Made by a program: the position numbers and the translations under genes. Positions 1-6,823 of a stretch of 39,806 bases of DNA are shown here, piece by piece. The notes beneath the pieces are model-generated. The model was not told where the DNA came from and ran no database searches. It was given only the letters and a program-made list of their open reading frames with translations. This DNA is from a virus. Where the stretch lies: IMG/VR virus record IMGVR_UViG_3300025099_000053, positions 1 through 39,806 of that record. One strand, given 5' to 3'. Numbering within the stretch: the stretch's first letter is position 1; the number at the start of each line of letters is the position of its first letter.

Positions 1-160
1 GTTTTTATGCTACACCTTAGAAGACGAATATAGAGCTACAAAAGTTATGCACGAAACAAGAATACCCGAAGGCAAGTACAAATTAACTCTACGTACTGAA
101 GGTGGATTTCATACACGTTACCTTAAAAAATATAAAGACTGGCATCGTGGCATGATTTAT
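1..160. repeat. Left copy of the 160-base terminal redundancy
   Basis: These 160 bases recur at 39647-39806. The only difference I see is A at 127 against G at 39773, a synonymous AAA/AAG lysine change. The copies lie inside one reading frame, so joining them restores an intact gene. This is the signature of a circular or circularly permuted contig with an assembly overlap. A genuine direct terminal repeat of a linear virion should be identical, so the mismatch suggests reads from slightly different population members. Confidence 0.95.
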
Positions 161-469
161 GTAAATAACGTAAAAAACTTTTCTTTTATCCTTTGGCATA
201 CTGGCAATGACGATTCTGCGACTAGCGGATGTCTCATTTTAGGTTCAAATCAGAATGAGAACATTGTAAAAAAAGATGGCTGGGTTGGAGCGTCAACAAC
301 AGCATATAAAAAAGTTTATCCACTTGTCAGAGATGCAATACTTAGCGGCGAGTCAGTAACAGTAAATTATATTGATTACGATTATGCAGAAGGCAAACCA
401 GTCAAGATACCTAAACCAAAAAGAATTAACAAGACCATGAGAAAAAGACCCCGATTCAGAAGATTATAG
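2..469 (+). CDS. DUF5675 family protein, 3' part (starts at 39564 across the junction)
   Basis: This is the 3' portion of a gene that begins at 39564. The joined product is 183 residues. It has the look of the DUF5675 family: TLEDEYR, TRIPEGKY, the Y..WHRGMIY block, then HTGN followed by SGCLILGS and a late AY..VY segment. The His and the SGC motif resemble the H...S.GC arrangement of YkuD-type L,D-transpeptidases, so a cell-wall role is possible, but this is inference and no activity is established for the family as far as I know. The tail is basic (KPKPKRINKTMRKRPRFRRL). An internal ATG at 47 is not the start, because the frame stays open through the left edge. Confidence 0.8.
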   Translation, partial: FLCYTLEDEYRATKVMHETRIPEGKYKLTLRTEGGFHTRYLKKYKDWHRGMIYVNNVKNFSFILWHTGNDDSATSGCLILGSNQNENIVKKDGWVGASTTAYKKVYPLVRDAILSGESVTVNYIDYDYAEGKPVKIPKPKRINKTMRKRPRFRRL

Positions 470-492
470 ACCACATCTAAAAAACCTCGATT

Positions 493-536
493 TTGCATAT
501 ATACCACAATGTGATACAATGGTATTGAAAGGATGG
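493..536 (+). promoter_or_regulatory. Promoter/operator cassette 1 with AAAGGATGG ribosome-binding site
   Basis: TTGCAT at 493-498, 16 bases, TGA-TACAAT ending at 520 (extended -10). The spacer holds TACCAC-AAT-GTGATA (502-516), a near-palindrome shared with cassettes at 3076, 28897 and 38758. AAAGGATGG at 528-536 is the ribosome-binding site for the ATG at 540. Confidence 0.65.
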
Positions 537-539
537 TTA

Positions 540-701
540 ATGAAAAAAAGTTATGAAGACTATGTTGCTAGTGGCGACTGGTACTTAGATACAGAAGCGC
601 CCGACTATCAAGAGAAGTTATTACAAGATGTCAAAGAGCAGCAACAAGCAGAGACTCCGCAAGAAGCTGCCGAAGAACCAAAAGAAGGATGGTACGAATA
701 G
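540..701 (+). CDS. Small acidic hypothetical protein
   Basis: A 53-residue product of unknown function. The ATG at 540 is chosen because AAAGGATGG lies 3 bases upstream. An in-frame ATG at 519 overlaps the -10 box of the promoter and cannot be the start. The C-terminal half is rich in Gln and Glu (KEQQQAET, EAAEEPKEG), probably extended or helical, with no transmembrane segment. It heads a run of small genes behind promoter cassette 1. Its last codons contain the AAGGATGG that probably serves the gene at 706. Confidence 0.6.
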   Translation: MKKSYEDYVASGDWYLDTEAPDYQEKLLQDVKEQQQAETPQEAAEEPKEGWYE

Positions 702-705
702 CCTA

Positions 706-927
706 ATGGCTGGTTATCAAGAAGAAGCAATTAGAAAAAGCAAGAAATACCCGCAGGGTAAGTATGGTCACGACCAATTGCACAAGATGGTAGAAGTCCA
801 CTTTATGCAGATGGCGACCAAACTCAAGCTTCATGGTTTAACACATGAGTTCAAAAAAGAACTAGAGACCATGACAAGAATCTACAAACCACTCATAGAG
901 TGTGAGTGTTTAAAGAAGGGAGAATAA
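706..927 (+). CDS. Hypothetical protein
   Basis: A 73-residue basic, probably helical protein I do not recognise. The frame stays open upstream to 628, but that part overlaps the gene at 540 and is Lys/Gln-rich shadow sequence. I place the start at ATG 706, 12 bases after AAGGATGG (686-693), the stereotyped ribosome-binding site of this phage. It stops immediately before the next ATG at 928. A HKMVEVHFMQMATKLKLHGL stretch looks amphipathic. The C-terminal CEC could be chance. Confidence 0.6.
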   Translation: MAGYQEEAIRKSKKYPQGKYGHDQLHKMVEVHFMQMATKLKLHGLTHEFKKELETMTRIYKPLIECECLKKGE

Positions 928-1449
928 ATGGCTAGACAAAAACCTAGAACATTTAAAAAACTATACAAGATAAAAATAATTGAGCATCGTACAGTTTTAG
1001 TAGAAGCTGATACTGAACAAGATGCTATTGACGCAGTAGAAGGCAACAAAGATAGAGTTATTGGAAGTGCTAGACAATTACGAAAAACTGACGAGCGTGG
1101 TCGAAAAAGAATCGTTCCAAGTGAAGTAATCAAGAAAACTGCAAAAGTAATTAGTGAGCAAGATTCTGCTGATGTAATTATTGCAAGAGCAAATCGTAAA
1201 GCTGCTTATGAAGCTGGTCAAGTTCTATGTACTACTTGCGGTAAGACTAGAGCAAAACATCATTTTTATGAAAGATACGATGAAATCTATTTAGGTAAAG
1301 AAGATGAACACGAATACTCCACAGTAGAAGGTATGAAGCGTTGGTTCGAGATGAATAAAGAAATCAATAAAAAGTATGGACACAATAACCAAACTGAATT
1401 TGATAAAGAAGAAACTGCAAGATTAAAAAAACTTGGGATAAGTGTTTAG
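928..1449 (+). CDS. Hypothetical protein with possible zinc-binding CxxC/HH site
   Basis: A 173-residue charged protein I do not recognise. The first half is basic (residues 1-60, including RKTDERGRKR). Around residues 100-115 there is a C-T-T-C followed by KHHFY, which could bind zinc as C2H2. The C-terminal half is acidic to mixed and helical (DKEETARLKKLG). The start ATG abuts the stop of the preceding gene and has AAGGGAGAA upstream. It ends 2 bases before the next ORF, so the genes at 540-1676 look co-transcribed. A nucleic-acid-binding role is possible but unsupported. Confidence 0.6.
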   Translation: MARQKPRTFKKLYKIKIIEHRTVLVEADTEQDAIDAVEGNKDRVIGSARQLRKTDERGRKRIVPSEVIKKTAKVISEQDSADVIIARANRKAAYEAGQVLCTTCGKTRAKHHFYERYDEIYLGKEDEHEYSTVEGMKRWFEMNKEINKKYGHNNQTEFDKEETARLKKLGISV

Positions 1450-1451
1450 GC

Positions 1452-1676
1452 ATGCCTAAGTTTAAATTATCAGAAGTCTTTAAGGTAGACTTTACAATAG
1501 AAGCTGTTGATGAAGCAGCTGCGCGTAAGGTCTACAGCAAACTGTTCGATAAGAACATAAAGCTAGGTCACTCCGACTGGAAAGGCTTAGACAAAGAGAT
1601 ACAAGGCGGTAAGTTCTACGTTTATACCGAATCAGAAAACGGAGTTCCAACGCTTGAGAAATTTACAGAATTTTAG
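1452..1676 (+). CDS. Hypothetical protein
   Basis: A 74-residue soluble protein of unknown function. The pattern VDFTIEAVDEAAARKVYSKLFD looks like a beta strand followed by an amphipathic helix, and the end (KFYVYTES) like another strand, so a small alpha/beta fold is likely. It sits 2 bases downstream of the previous gene and is the last gene before promoter cassette 2. There is no obvious independent ribosome-binding site, so translational coupling is likely. Confidence 0.55.
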   Translation: MPKFKLSEVFKVDFTIEAVDEAAARKVYSKLFDKNIKLGHSDWKGLDKEIQGGKFYVYTESENGVPTLEKFTEF

Positions 1677-1684
1677 TATTTGTG

Positions 1685-1737
1685 TTGCATAGTGTGATAC
1701 AGATGCTAACCTATAAATGTATGTTAAAAAAGGATGG
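1685..1737 (+). promoter_or_regulatory. Promoter cassette 2 with AAAGGATGG ribosome-binding site
   Basis: TTGCAT at 1685-1690, then 16 bases to TGC-TAACCT (1707-1712), a weaker -10, with CTATAAAT just beyond it. The spacer carries the GTGATAC half-site but not a full left arm. AAAGGATGG at 1729-1737 precedes the ATG at 1744. The arrangement is most like the cassette at 28268. Confidence 0.5.
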
Positions 1738-1743
1738 TAAATA

Positions 1744-1866
1744 ATGAATCAAGTAATTTATAAATTAAAAAAACAAATCCAAGAATGTTTAAATAATGGC
1801 GACTATGTAGGCGCTAAGAATCAATTAGACAAACTTGTTAGCTTTACAGAAACAGAGGTATTGTAA
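1744..1866 (+). CDS. 40-residue hypothetical protein
   Basis: A short ORF (begins MNQVIYKLKKQIQ) with the ribosome-binding site AAAGGATGG 6 bases before its ATG. Its stop overlaps the ATG of the next gene (TAATG). It is probably one or two helices (KLKKQIQECLNN, AKNQLDKLVSF). Promoter cassette 2 and the coupled junction are what make it credible. Function is unknown. Confidence 0.55.
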   Translation: MNQVIYKLKKQIQECLNNGDYVGAKNQLDKLVSFTETEVL

Positions 1867-2393
1867 TGGCTGGCGGAGACTGCGTCAGAGCAACATTCAG
1901 AGAGTACTTAAATGTTCATGGTAAAAAGAAAGACCAATACAAATATGTAGTTGTGCTGCGTCAAACTTTTGGTGTTGAAAAATACGACTTTCACTGTTTA
2001 TTAAAGAAAACAAATCCAGTCGACAAAAAAGTTTATATGATTGATGCGTCTAACTCTGCAAAGATGGTCAACGATGGCGAGAAATTAGTTATGACTTGGG
2101 ATGAGTGGGTAGAGCGTGACAAGCCAATTTTAGATGGTAAATACACTTACTTAGAGTGGACATGGCTAGAAATCCTAGATATAATGCTTGACGAAGACGA
2201 TAGGTCTTTCATAAAAGCAACAAGAATTGCAAAAGACCGTTGGGATTTAAAGCCAAAAGAATTTAATAAGTTGTTCCCCGAATTTGAATCTTATCAAGAT
2301 TACATGCAGAACTACTTCTTACCAACACACCAGCCACAGATGATGCAGCTAATGGCAGAAGCTGACGAGTTAAACAAAAAGAAAGTAGGTTAA
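1866..2393 (+). CDS. Hypothetical protein
   Basis: A 175-residue acidic protein I do not recognise. It is Trp- and Asp-rich in the middle (MTWDEWVERD, EWTWLEILDIMLDEDD) and ends with a helical MMQLMAEADELNKKK tail. No membrane segment or metal motif is visible. It starts on the overlapping TAATG of the 40-residue gene and ends 1 base before the next gene. Together with 2395 and 2784 it forms a four-gene unit behind promoter cassette 2. Confidence 0.6.
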   Translation: MAGGDCVRATFREYLNVHGKKKDQYKYVVVLRQTFGVEKYDFHCLLKKTNPVDKKVYMIDASNSAKMVNDGEKLVMTWDEWVERDKPILDGKYTYLEWTWLEILDIMLDEDDRSFIKATRIAKDRWDLKPKEFNKLFPEFESYQDYMQNYFLPTHQPQMMQLMAEADELNKKKVG

Positions 2394-2394
2394 T

Positions 2395-2784
2395 ATGTCA
2401 GAAGGAATAGAACGAACAATAGGTTTTGTTAAAGCAACAAAGCTATGGCTACGTGCAGGATTAGATTACACAGATTCTAAAGCATACGAAGTTACAGAAA
2501 TACCGACAATACCCGAAGCATTAAGTCAAGGTGGTTTAGTTTGCCAATTTGATACAAACTCTATTAGTGTTATTTTAAATGGCAACAATAGTTGGTATTT
2601 ACAAATTATAAATACCTTTACAAATGAAGCACATAGATTTAATAATTTAAATGATGAAGACATTGTAGAAGTATTGGTCAATGCTAAAACTCATGTCGAT
2701 GTAACAAAAAAAGCTATGCTAAAATTTCTTGCAGGTCATTTTGGTAGCAGTGAACAAACAGTCGATTCAGATAAACCGTTCTAA
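2395..2784 (+). CDS. Hypothetical protein
   Basis: A 129-residue protein of unknown function. The region around residues 40-85 alternates polar and hydrophobic residues (LVCQFDTNSISVILNG, WYLQIINTF), which suggests a beta-rich core. The C-terminal part is helical (KKAMLKFLAGHF). It is followed by an overlapping ATG for the SET-domain gene, so the two are probably translated in a coupled way. It could be a substrate or partner of the SET protein, but only position suggests this. Confidence 0.55.
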   Translation: MSEGIERTIGFVKATKLWLRAGLDYTDSKAYEVTEIPTIPEALSQGGLVCQFDTNSISVILNGNNSWYLQIINTFTNEAHRFNNLNDEDIVEVLVNAKTHVDVTKKAMLKFLAGHFGSSEQTVDSDKPF

Positions 2785-3074
2785 TGTCTTACAAGCCATT
2801 ACCCGAATACTTAACAATACAGCCCAGTAAGATACAAGGACTTGGGCTGTTTACCTTAGTTGATTTAGAAAAAGGTAAAATGCTAGGCATCACACATGTA
2901 GAAGATGTATTAACAGGTAAGCTTATACGAACACCACTTGGTGGATTTATAAATCATTTAGACGACCCTAACTTAGAACGTTATGAAGTGCAACGTTACC
3001 ATTACATACGAACTTTAAAAGATATTGCACGAGGTCAAGAGCTTACGTTAAAATACAGATTATATAATTTATGA
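2784..3074 (+). CDS. SET-domain protein, putative lysine methyltransferase
   Basis: A 96-residue minimal SET domain. Visible motifs in order: IQGLGLFTLVDLEKG near the N terminus (the GxG strand plus the first SET strands), FINHLDDPN (the NHxxxPN cofactor-binding pattern), and the C-terminal DIARGQELTLKYRL, matching the (I)xxGEELTxxY end of SET domains. SET enzymes use S-adenosylmethionine to methylate lysines. There is no Cys-rich pre-SET or post-SET region, as in small viral SET proteins. The target is unknown; it could be a host or a virion protein. It starts overlapping the stop of the previous gene and is followed by promoter cassette 3. Confidence 0.8.
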   Translation: MSYKPLPEYLTIQPSKIQGLGLFTLVDLEKGKMLGITHVEDVLTGKLIRTPLGGFINHLDDPNLERYEVQRYHYIRTLKDIARGQELTLKYRLYNL

Positions 3075-3075
3075 G

Positions 3076-3127
3076 TTGCATACATATCACAAAGTGTTAC
3101 ACTATTAGTATATAAAAAAAAGGATGG
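3076..3127 (+). promoter_or_regulatory. Promoter/operator cassette 3 with AAAGGATGG ribosome-binding site
   Basis: TTGCAT at 3076-3081, 16 bases, TGT-TACACT at 3098-3103. The spacer contains TATCAC-AAA-GTGTTA (3085-3099). AAAGGATGG at 3119-3127 precedes the ATG at 3136. This is one of the clearest copies of the recurrent cassette. Confidence 0.7.
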
Positions 3128-3135
3128 TTAAAAAA

Positions 3136-3309
3136 ATGATTAGTAAAGAACTAATTCTAAAAGCTAAAAAACAATTTTCGTTAGACGATGAAAAAAAGTT
3201 TGACGAAATGGTACTAAATGGAAAGACGCTAGAAAATGCGTTGCAAACTACAGCAAAAGATTTTTATGCTGGTTATAACATTACTAAATGGGTAAAGGAG
3301 AATCAATAA
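3136..3309 (+). CDS. 57-residue hypothetical protein
   Basis: A small, charged, helical protein of unknown function (begins MISKELILKAKK, later MVLNGKTLENALQTT). The start is ATG 3136. An in-frame ATG at 3124 is part of the AAAGGATGG ribosome-binding site itself, which in sister cassettes is never the start. Its stop overlaps the next ATG (TAATG). It is the first gene of the unit 3136-4248. Confidence 0.6.
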   Translation: MISKELILKAKKQFSLDDEKKFDEMVLNGKTLENALQTTAKDFYAGYNITKWVKENQ

Positions 3310-3818
3310 TGTCAGATTACGTAATACCAAAAGCGCCAAGAATTAGTAGGTTCGCTAAAGGCAGAACTTATACTATTGCAGGCATAAAAGAAAACATGAA
3401 AGCGCCGCAAGAATCTTATTTGCTTGCTTTAGTGGAAATGCTTAAAAAACTAGAATCTAATGCAGAAGCTTATTTTAAAGGCATGAACTGGAGTTTAAAT
3501 AATGAATTAGAGCGCGGGGTTACATTCGGCGAAAAATGGGATAAAGTTTGGGTTATGCGTAAAGGCGAGAGAGCAAGAATTATTTGTTTTATTGATGCTG
3601 ATACAGGCGAGATTTACAAACCAGCTGGTTTAAACAAACCTTATCCAAAGGTTAGAGCAAATATGTTTGAGCCAAAATCTTATGAGTTTGCAGACCCGAA
3701 CGGTGGTTGGTTATATGCAGGTTTTGATGCAGAAGCCAAAAAAAGAAGAAATTCTTTATTATTTGAAAACAAACCTAGAAGTACAAAAGAAATACTAGAA
3801 CATGGAGAAGCAAAATGA
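3309..3818 (+). CDS. Conserved phage hypothetical protein
   Basis: A 169-residue protein. The central ARIICFIDADTGEIYKPAG followed by PKVRANMF resembles a widespread conserved phage protein (a pattern of the type F-D-x-x-T-G-x-I-Y-K-P-A then RxN), whose function I do not know. ATG 3309 is preferred over the upstream in-frame ATG at 3288, because AAAGGAGAA precedes it and it couples to the previous stop. It overlaps the transglycosylase-like gene by 17 bases. Confidence 0.6.
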   Translation: MSDYVIPKAPRISRFAKGRTYTIAGIKENMKAPQESYLLALVEMLKKLESNAEAYFKGMNWSLNNELERGVTFGEKWDKVWVMRKGERARIICFIDADTGEIYKPAGLNKPYPKVRANMFEPKSYEFADPNGGWLYAGFDAEAKKRRNSLLFENKPRSTKEILEHGEAK

Positions 3819-4248
3819 GTTATCCATCATAATTGAATGTCTGATAGGGATGGCGGCTTTAACACCCGCCACTCTTTCGGACTATCAAACATGTAAATGG
3901 TATCAACAAGCTGCTGAAGTCACTGTTGAACACCACCACGCATTCGAGTTGTACTTACCCGAAAAAGAATATCTTTGGGCTATAGGTACAACTTTTTGTG
4001 AATCTAGCGGACGTACTGATGCTGTATCTGTAACAGGAGCAAGAGGTATATGGCAATACGTAAGGCGAAGTGAGAACTGGTTAGAAGAAAAACTTAATGA
4101 AGATTTTGATGTAACAAGTGCTTATGACTCAACATACATGACAAGTTGGTTATTAAGAAATGACACAAATCCAAAAAGACATTGGTACGAATCCAAACAC
4201 TGCTGGAATAAAAATATGCCCAAAAACTCTTATAAATTACACTATTAG
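3802..4248 (+). CDS. Lytic transglycosylase-like protein
   Basis: A 148-residue protein. A hydrophobic N-terminal segment (residues 8-24, IIIECLIGMAALTPATL) could be a signal peptide or anchor. The core FCESSGRTDAVSVTGARGIWQY around residues 66-87 matches the E-S-x..A-x-S-xxG-A-x-G-(I/L)-W-Q signature of goose-lysozyme/SLT transglycosylases, with the Glu as likely catalytic acid. Such enzymes cleave the MurNAc-GlcNAc bond. It is separate from the main lysis region and directly upstream of the scaffold/capsid genes, so it may act in the virion or in lysis. It starts inside the preceding gene and has no strong ribosome-binding site. Confidence 0.6.
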   Translation: MEKQNELSIIIECLIGMAALTPATLSDYQTCKWYQQAAEVTVEHHHAFELYLPEKEYLWAIGTTFCESSGRTDAVSVTGARGIWQYVRRSENWLEEKLNEDFDVTSAYDSTYMTSWLLRNDTNPKRHWYESKHCWNKNMPKNSYKLHY

Positions 4249-4269
4249 GTCTATTATATCAGTAAGCAC

Positions 4270-4312
4270 TACATCGACAGGTTCGATGTAATAAACAACT
4301 AACAGGAGTAGT
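4270..4312 (+). promoter_or_regulatory. Tandem CAGG-loop hairpins in the scaffold/capsid leader
   Basis: Hairpin 1: TACATCGA (4270-4277), loop CAGGT, TCGATGTA (4283-4290), 8 perfect base pairs and no T-run, so not a terminator. Hairpin 2: ACTA (4298-4301), loop ACAGGAG, TAGT (4309-4312). Its loop holds the ribosome-binding site of the scaffold gene. The small-terminase leader has the same layout with different stems. Confidence 0.55.
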
Positions 4313-4315
4313 GAT

Positions 4316-4984
4316 ATGTCAGAAGAAAAAGCTGAACAAGTGCAAGATAGCAATGTAGATAGCGTTGCAGATTCTGCGAAGGAAGAAGCAACAGTTACAG
4401 AGTCAGAGGAAAATGTCGTAGTCGATAATCCAACTGATGATGAACTTGATAAGCGAATACAAAGAGCTAACAAGGAAGCCGCAAAGTTTAGAGTAGAGAA
4501 GAACGAGGTCGAAGGTAAATACGATGACCTAATTCAAAATCTAGGAAAAGCTTTAGGTTTTGTTGAAGAAGATAATGCAAATAATGCAGATGCTTTAGCG
4601 GATGAAGTTCAAAAACTTCAAGACGAAAATAAAAATCTAAAGTTAATGCAAGCATTTAACAACGTTGTAACGACTGAAGGAGCAGATGACGAGCTTACTT
4701 GGTCTTACTTAATGGCGAAGGGCGAGCTGACAGAAATGGACGCTAACGACCCCGAACTAAAGGCTAAATTGTCTGAAAAGATTAAAGCAGCTATAGAAGT
4801 AAAACCAGTACTTAAATCTGACTTGCCGCCTACAGTCAAGAAGAGTGGAAGTGATATGTCTAACGAGTCACAGCCGCTTGACACTGAATCAAGAATTAGA
4901 CAACTTGAAGCAGATAAAAATTTTAAAGAAGCAAGACTACTAAAAAGTTCTAGGTTATACGAAATGACCAAAGAACAACAGTAA
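4316..4984 (+). CDS. Capsid scaffolding protein
   Basis: A 222-residue, highly acidic protein directly upstream of the major capsid gene. It has an acidic disordered N terminus (residues 1-45), a helical segment RANKEAAKFRVEKNEVEGKY typical of phage scaffolds (A..EA..FR...), a coiled-coil region around residues 90-110, and a charged C terminus. Scaffolds direct prohead assembly inside the cytoplasm and leave or are degraded before packaging. No protease is encoded next to it. Its ribosome-binding site CAGGAG lies in a small hairpin loop. Confidence 0.8.
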   Translation: MSEEKAEQVQDSNVDSVADSAKEEATVTESEENVVVDNPTDDELDKRIQRANKEAAKFRVEKNEVEGKYDDLIQNLGKALGFVEEDNANNADALADEVQKLQDENKNLKLMQAFNNVVTTEGADDELTWSYLMAKGELTEMDANDPELKAKLSEKIKAAIEVKPVLKSDLPPTVKKSGSDMSNESQPLDTESRIRQLEADKNFKEARLLKSSRLYEMTKEQQ

Positions 4985-5035
4985 AAGTATTAATTTAACA
5001 AGTTGATTATTAAATCAAAAAGGAGATAGCCAAAA

Positions 5036-5983
5036 ATGGCAGGAATTACAGGGCAAGGTCAAACATTTAACTTACCTAATTACGTAGGCGACTTATTTGA
5101 GTTGACCCCAAGTGATACACCGTTCCTTAGCTTAATTGGTGGACTTAGTGGTGGCGAAAGCACATCCAGTCCGTCATTTCAATGGCAAGCTTATGACTTG
5201 AGAGCCGCAGCTGTAGATAATGCAGCACTTGAAGGTGCAGATGCGCCTACAAGCGAATCAAGAGTTAGAGCTAACTATTACAATGTATGTCAAATCATGC
5301 AAGAGTCCATCGAGGTCTCATACAGCAAGATGGCAGCCATCGGAGCTTTTAGCGGAGAAAACATTGCTGGAGATAATCCAGTGACAAACGAAATGGATTT
5401 TCAAGTTGAGCAAATGCTTAAGCAAATTGCAAGAGACGCAGAAAAATCATTCTTAGAAGGCGCATTTAACGACCCAACAGATAACACTACTGCAAGAAAA
5501 ACAGCAGGTATTGCTAATGTTGCGGGCAACAGTGCAGACATGGGAGACGCTGCCCTTACTGAAGATAAAGTCTTAGACCTTATGCAAGCAGTATGGGAAG
5601 ACGGCGGAATCCAAGTATCGGAAACAGCAACACTTATGTGTAACGCGAATGTTAAAAGACAGCTTACAAAAATATTTGTAACTGACAAAAACTATCGTGA
5701 AGAATCACGTAACGTAGCTGGTGTAAACGTAACAACAATTGAGACTGACTTCGGTAAAGTCAACGTATTGTTAAACAGACACGTGAACACAGAACAACTT
5801 TATGTTGTATCAGCCGAGTTATGCGCGCCAGTATTTATGAACATCCCCGACAAAGGATTCTTATTTGTTGAACCACTTTCAAAAGGTGGAGCATCAGAGA
5901 AGTTCCAAATCTACGGAGAAGTTGGACTTAAATACGGTAACCCTAACGCACATGGTAAAATCGTTAATATTGCTGCTATCTAA
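5036..5983 (+). CDS. Major capsid protein (SU10/DUF5309-like)
   Basis: A 315-residue protein with the start typical of the SU10-type major capsid family: NLPNYVGDLFELTPSDTPFLSLIGG near residues 10-40, then FQWQAYDLRAA and NVCQIMQESIEVSYSK. The C-terminal part (TDFGKVNVLLNRH, EPLSKGGASEKFQIYGEVGLKYGN) matches the conserved spine and P-domain end. It forms the HK97-fold shell. AAAGGAGATAG is a strong ribosome-binding site, and a strong terminator follows the gene, as expected for the most abundant protein. Confidence 0.9.
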   Translation: MAGITGQGQTFNLPNYVGDLFELTPSDTPFLSLIGGLSGGESTSSPSFQWQAYDLRAAAVDNAALEGADAPTSESRVRANYYNVCQIMQESIEVSYSKMAAIGAFSGENIAGDNPVTNEMDFQVEQMLKQIARDAEKSFLEGAFNDPTDNTTARKTAGIANVAGNSADMGDAALTEDKVLDLMQAVWEDGGIQVSETATLMCNANVKRQLTKIFVTDKNYREESRNVAGVNVTTIETDFGKVNVLLNRHVNTEQLYVVSAELCAPVFMNIPDKGFLFVEPLSKGGASEKFQIYGEVGLKYGNPNAHGKIVNIAAI

Positions 5984-6004
5984 GTAGTAATAGATTCATA
6001 GTTA

Positions 6005-6036
6005 AGACCCACTTAATCGGTGGGTCTTTTCTTTTT
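6005..6036 (+). terminator. Rho-independent terminator after the capsid gene
   Basis: AGACCCAC (6005-6012), a 7-base loop, GTGGGTCT (6020-6027), then TTTTCTTTTT. It is a perfect 8-bp stem with a T-run. It would cap the capsid message and leave the downstream head-tail genes to read-through or to the weak promoter before 6055. Confidence 0.9.
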
Positions 6037-6039
6037 GTA

Positions 6040-6054
6040 TGCTAAAGTAACAGC
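6040..6054 (+). promoter_or_regulatory. Putative leaderless promoter
   Basis: TGC-TAAAGT (6040-6048) lies 6 bases before the ATG at 6055, which has no Shine-Dalgarno sequence. It fits the extended -10/leaderless arrangement seen at six other genes here, but no -35 is recognisable. Confidence 0.35.
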
Positions 6055-6192
6055 ATGGATTATAAAGATAAAGACGGCGTTGTTTATAAAGGCTTATCAG
6101 ATGAGCAGGCTGAAAAATGGGGCTACGTTCCAGTTAAAGAGTCTGTCAAAGTAAAAGCAACACCAAAAAAAGTAGAAGAAGAACAAGAATAA
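6055..6192 (+). CDS. 45-residue hypothetical protein (head region)
   Basis: A small charged ORF just after the capsid terminator (begins MDYKDKDGVVYKGLSDEQA). It ends in a Lys/Glu-rich tail. Similar short ORFs between capsid and neck genes are common in siphophages, where some are head decoration or head-tail proteins, but I see no defining motif. No ribosome-binding site precedes it. An extended -10-like TGCTAAAGT 6 bases upstream would make its message leaderless. It ends 1 base before the next gene. Confidence 0.55.
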   Translation: MDYKDKDGVVYKGLSDEQAEKWGYVPVKESVKVKATPKKVEEEQE

Positions 6193-6193
6193 A

Positions 6194-6376
6194 ATGGGTT
6201 GGTATATGCTTAACGGCGATGCTATCTTTTTTGAAGACGATACACGCATACCTAAAGATATGCACAAAAAGATAGAAGCCATTGAAGCGCCCGATTCAAA
6301 AGGCGGAGCGTGGAAAACTAAAACTGGAGACAGGAGAGTTAAACCACAAAAGCTTAAAACACTAGAGGAAGAGTAA
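6194..6376 (+). CDS. 60-residue hypothetical protein (head region)
   Basis: A short basic/acidic protein with an N-terminal WYMLNGDAIFFEDD strand-like stretch and a charged C-terminal half. It lies between the capsid gene and the first head-tail connector, and its stop immediately precedes the connector ATG. The syntenic position suggests a minor head or neck component, but nothing in the sequence proves it. Confidence 0.5.
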   Translation: MGWYMLNGDAIFFEDDTRIPKDMHKKIEAIEAPDSKGGAWKTKTGDRRVKPQKLKTLEEE

Positions 6377-6823
6377 ATGGTTAACAACGTCTATTTAAGA
6401 CCAAGTTACTGCACAACTGATGAATACGATACTGCAACTGGTAGGTCTTATTCTACAGATTCAGTGACAACACAAAAGCTGCAATTAGCGTCAGATATAA
6501 TTGATTATCACGTTAACGTTGCATTTAAAATTGATTCAAGCGGTAATCCAACTAATTCTGATGTACATGACATACTAAGAGATGCTACAGCGTATCAAAT
6601 GGAATACATGGTTGAACTTGGATTAGAAGATTTTGACAAACTAGAGTTGACTGGTTCTGTCCAATTAGGCGGATTAAGTTTAGATAAATACCCCGACATA
6701 TTAGCGCCAAGAGCTAAGAGACTTATGGTCAACTACGGCTTCTTTGGTTACAGGAGTGCAGTCTTTTATAATTATGACGATAGCTTACCTAAAGCTATCT
6801 CTGATGACCAAGTTCACGAATAA
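6377..6823 (+). CDS. Head-tail connector (adaptor) protein
   Basis: A 148-residue, mainly helical protein in the canonical position of the adaptor (the gp6/gp15-type ring that binds the portal). It begins with YLRPSYCTTDEY, followed by a helix (KLQLASDIIDYHVN), and its helix-rich C terminus (APRAKRLMVNYGFF) fits adaptor proteins. Identification rests on gene order: capsid, adaptor, stopper, gp10-like protein, tail terminator, tail tube. It overlaps the next gene by one base. Confidence 0.6.
   Translation: MVNNVYLRPSYCTTDEYDTATGRSYSTDSVTTQKLQLASDIIDYHVNVAFKIDSSGNPTNSDVHDILRDATAYQMEYMVELGLEDFDKLELTGSVQLGGLSLDKYPDILAPRAKRLMVNYGFFGYRSAVFYNYDDSLPKAISDDQVHE

Noticed and set aside
1-160. Terminal repeat as proof of a linear virion with direct terminal repeats
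   Set aside because: The copies differ at one base and fall inside a gene, which is more consistent with an assembly overlap of a circular or permuted genome.
519-539. Upstream in-frame ATG for the gene at 540
   Set aside because: The ATG overlaps the -10 hexamer of the promoter, and AAAGGATGG fits the ATG at 540 instead.
3124-3135. ATG inside GGATGG as start codon
   Set aside because: The same GGATGG occurs at six or more other starts, where the ATG inside it is out of frame or unused; it belongs to the ribosome-binding site.
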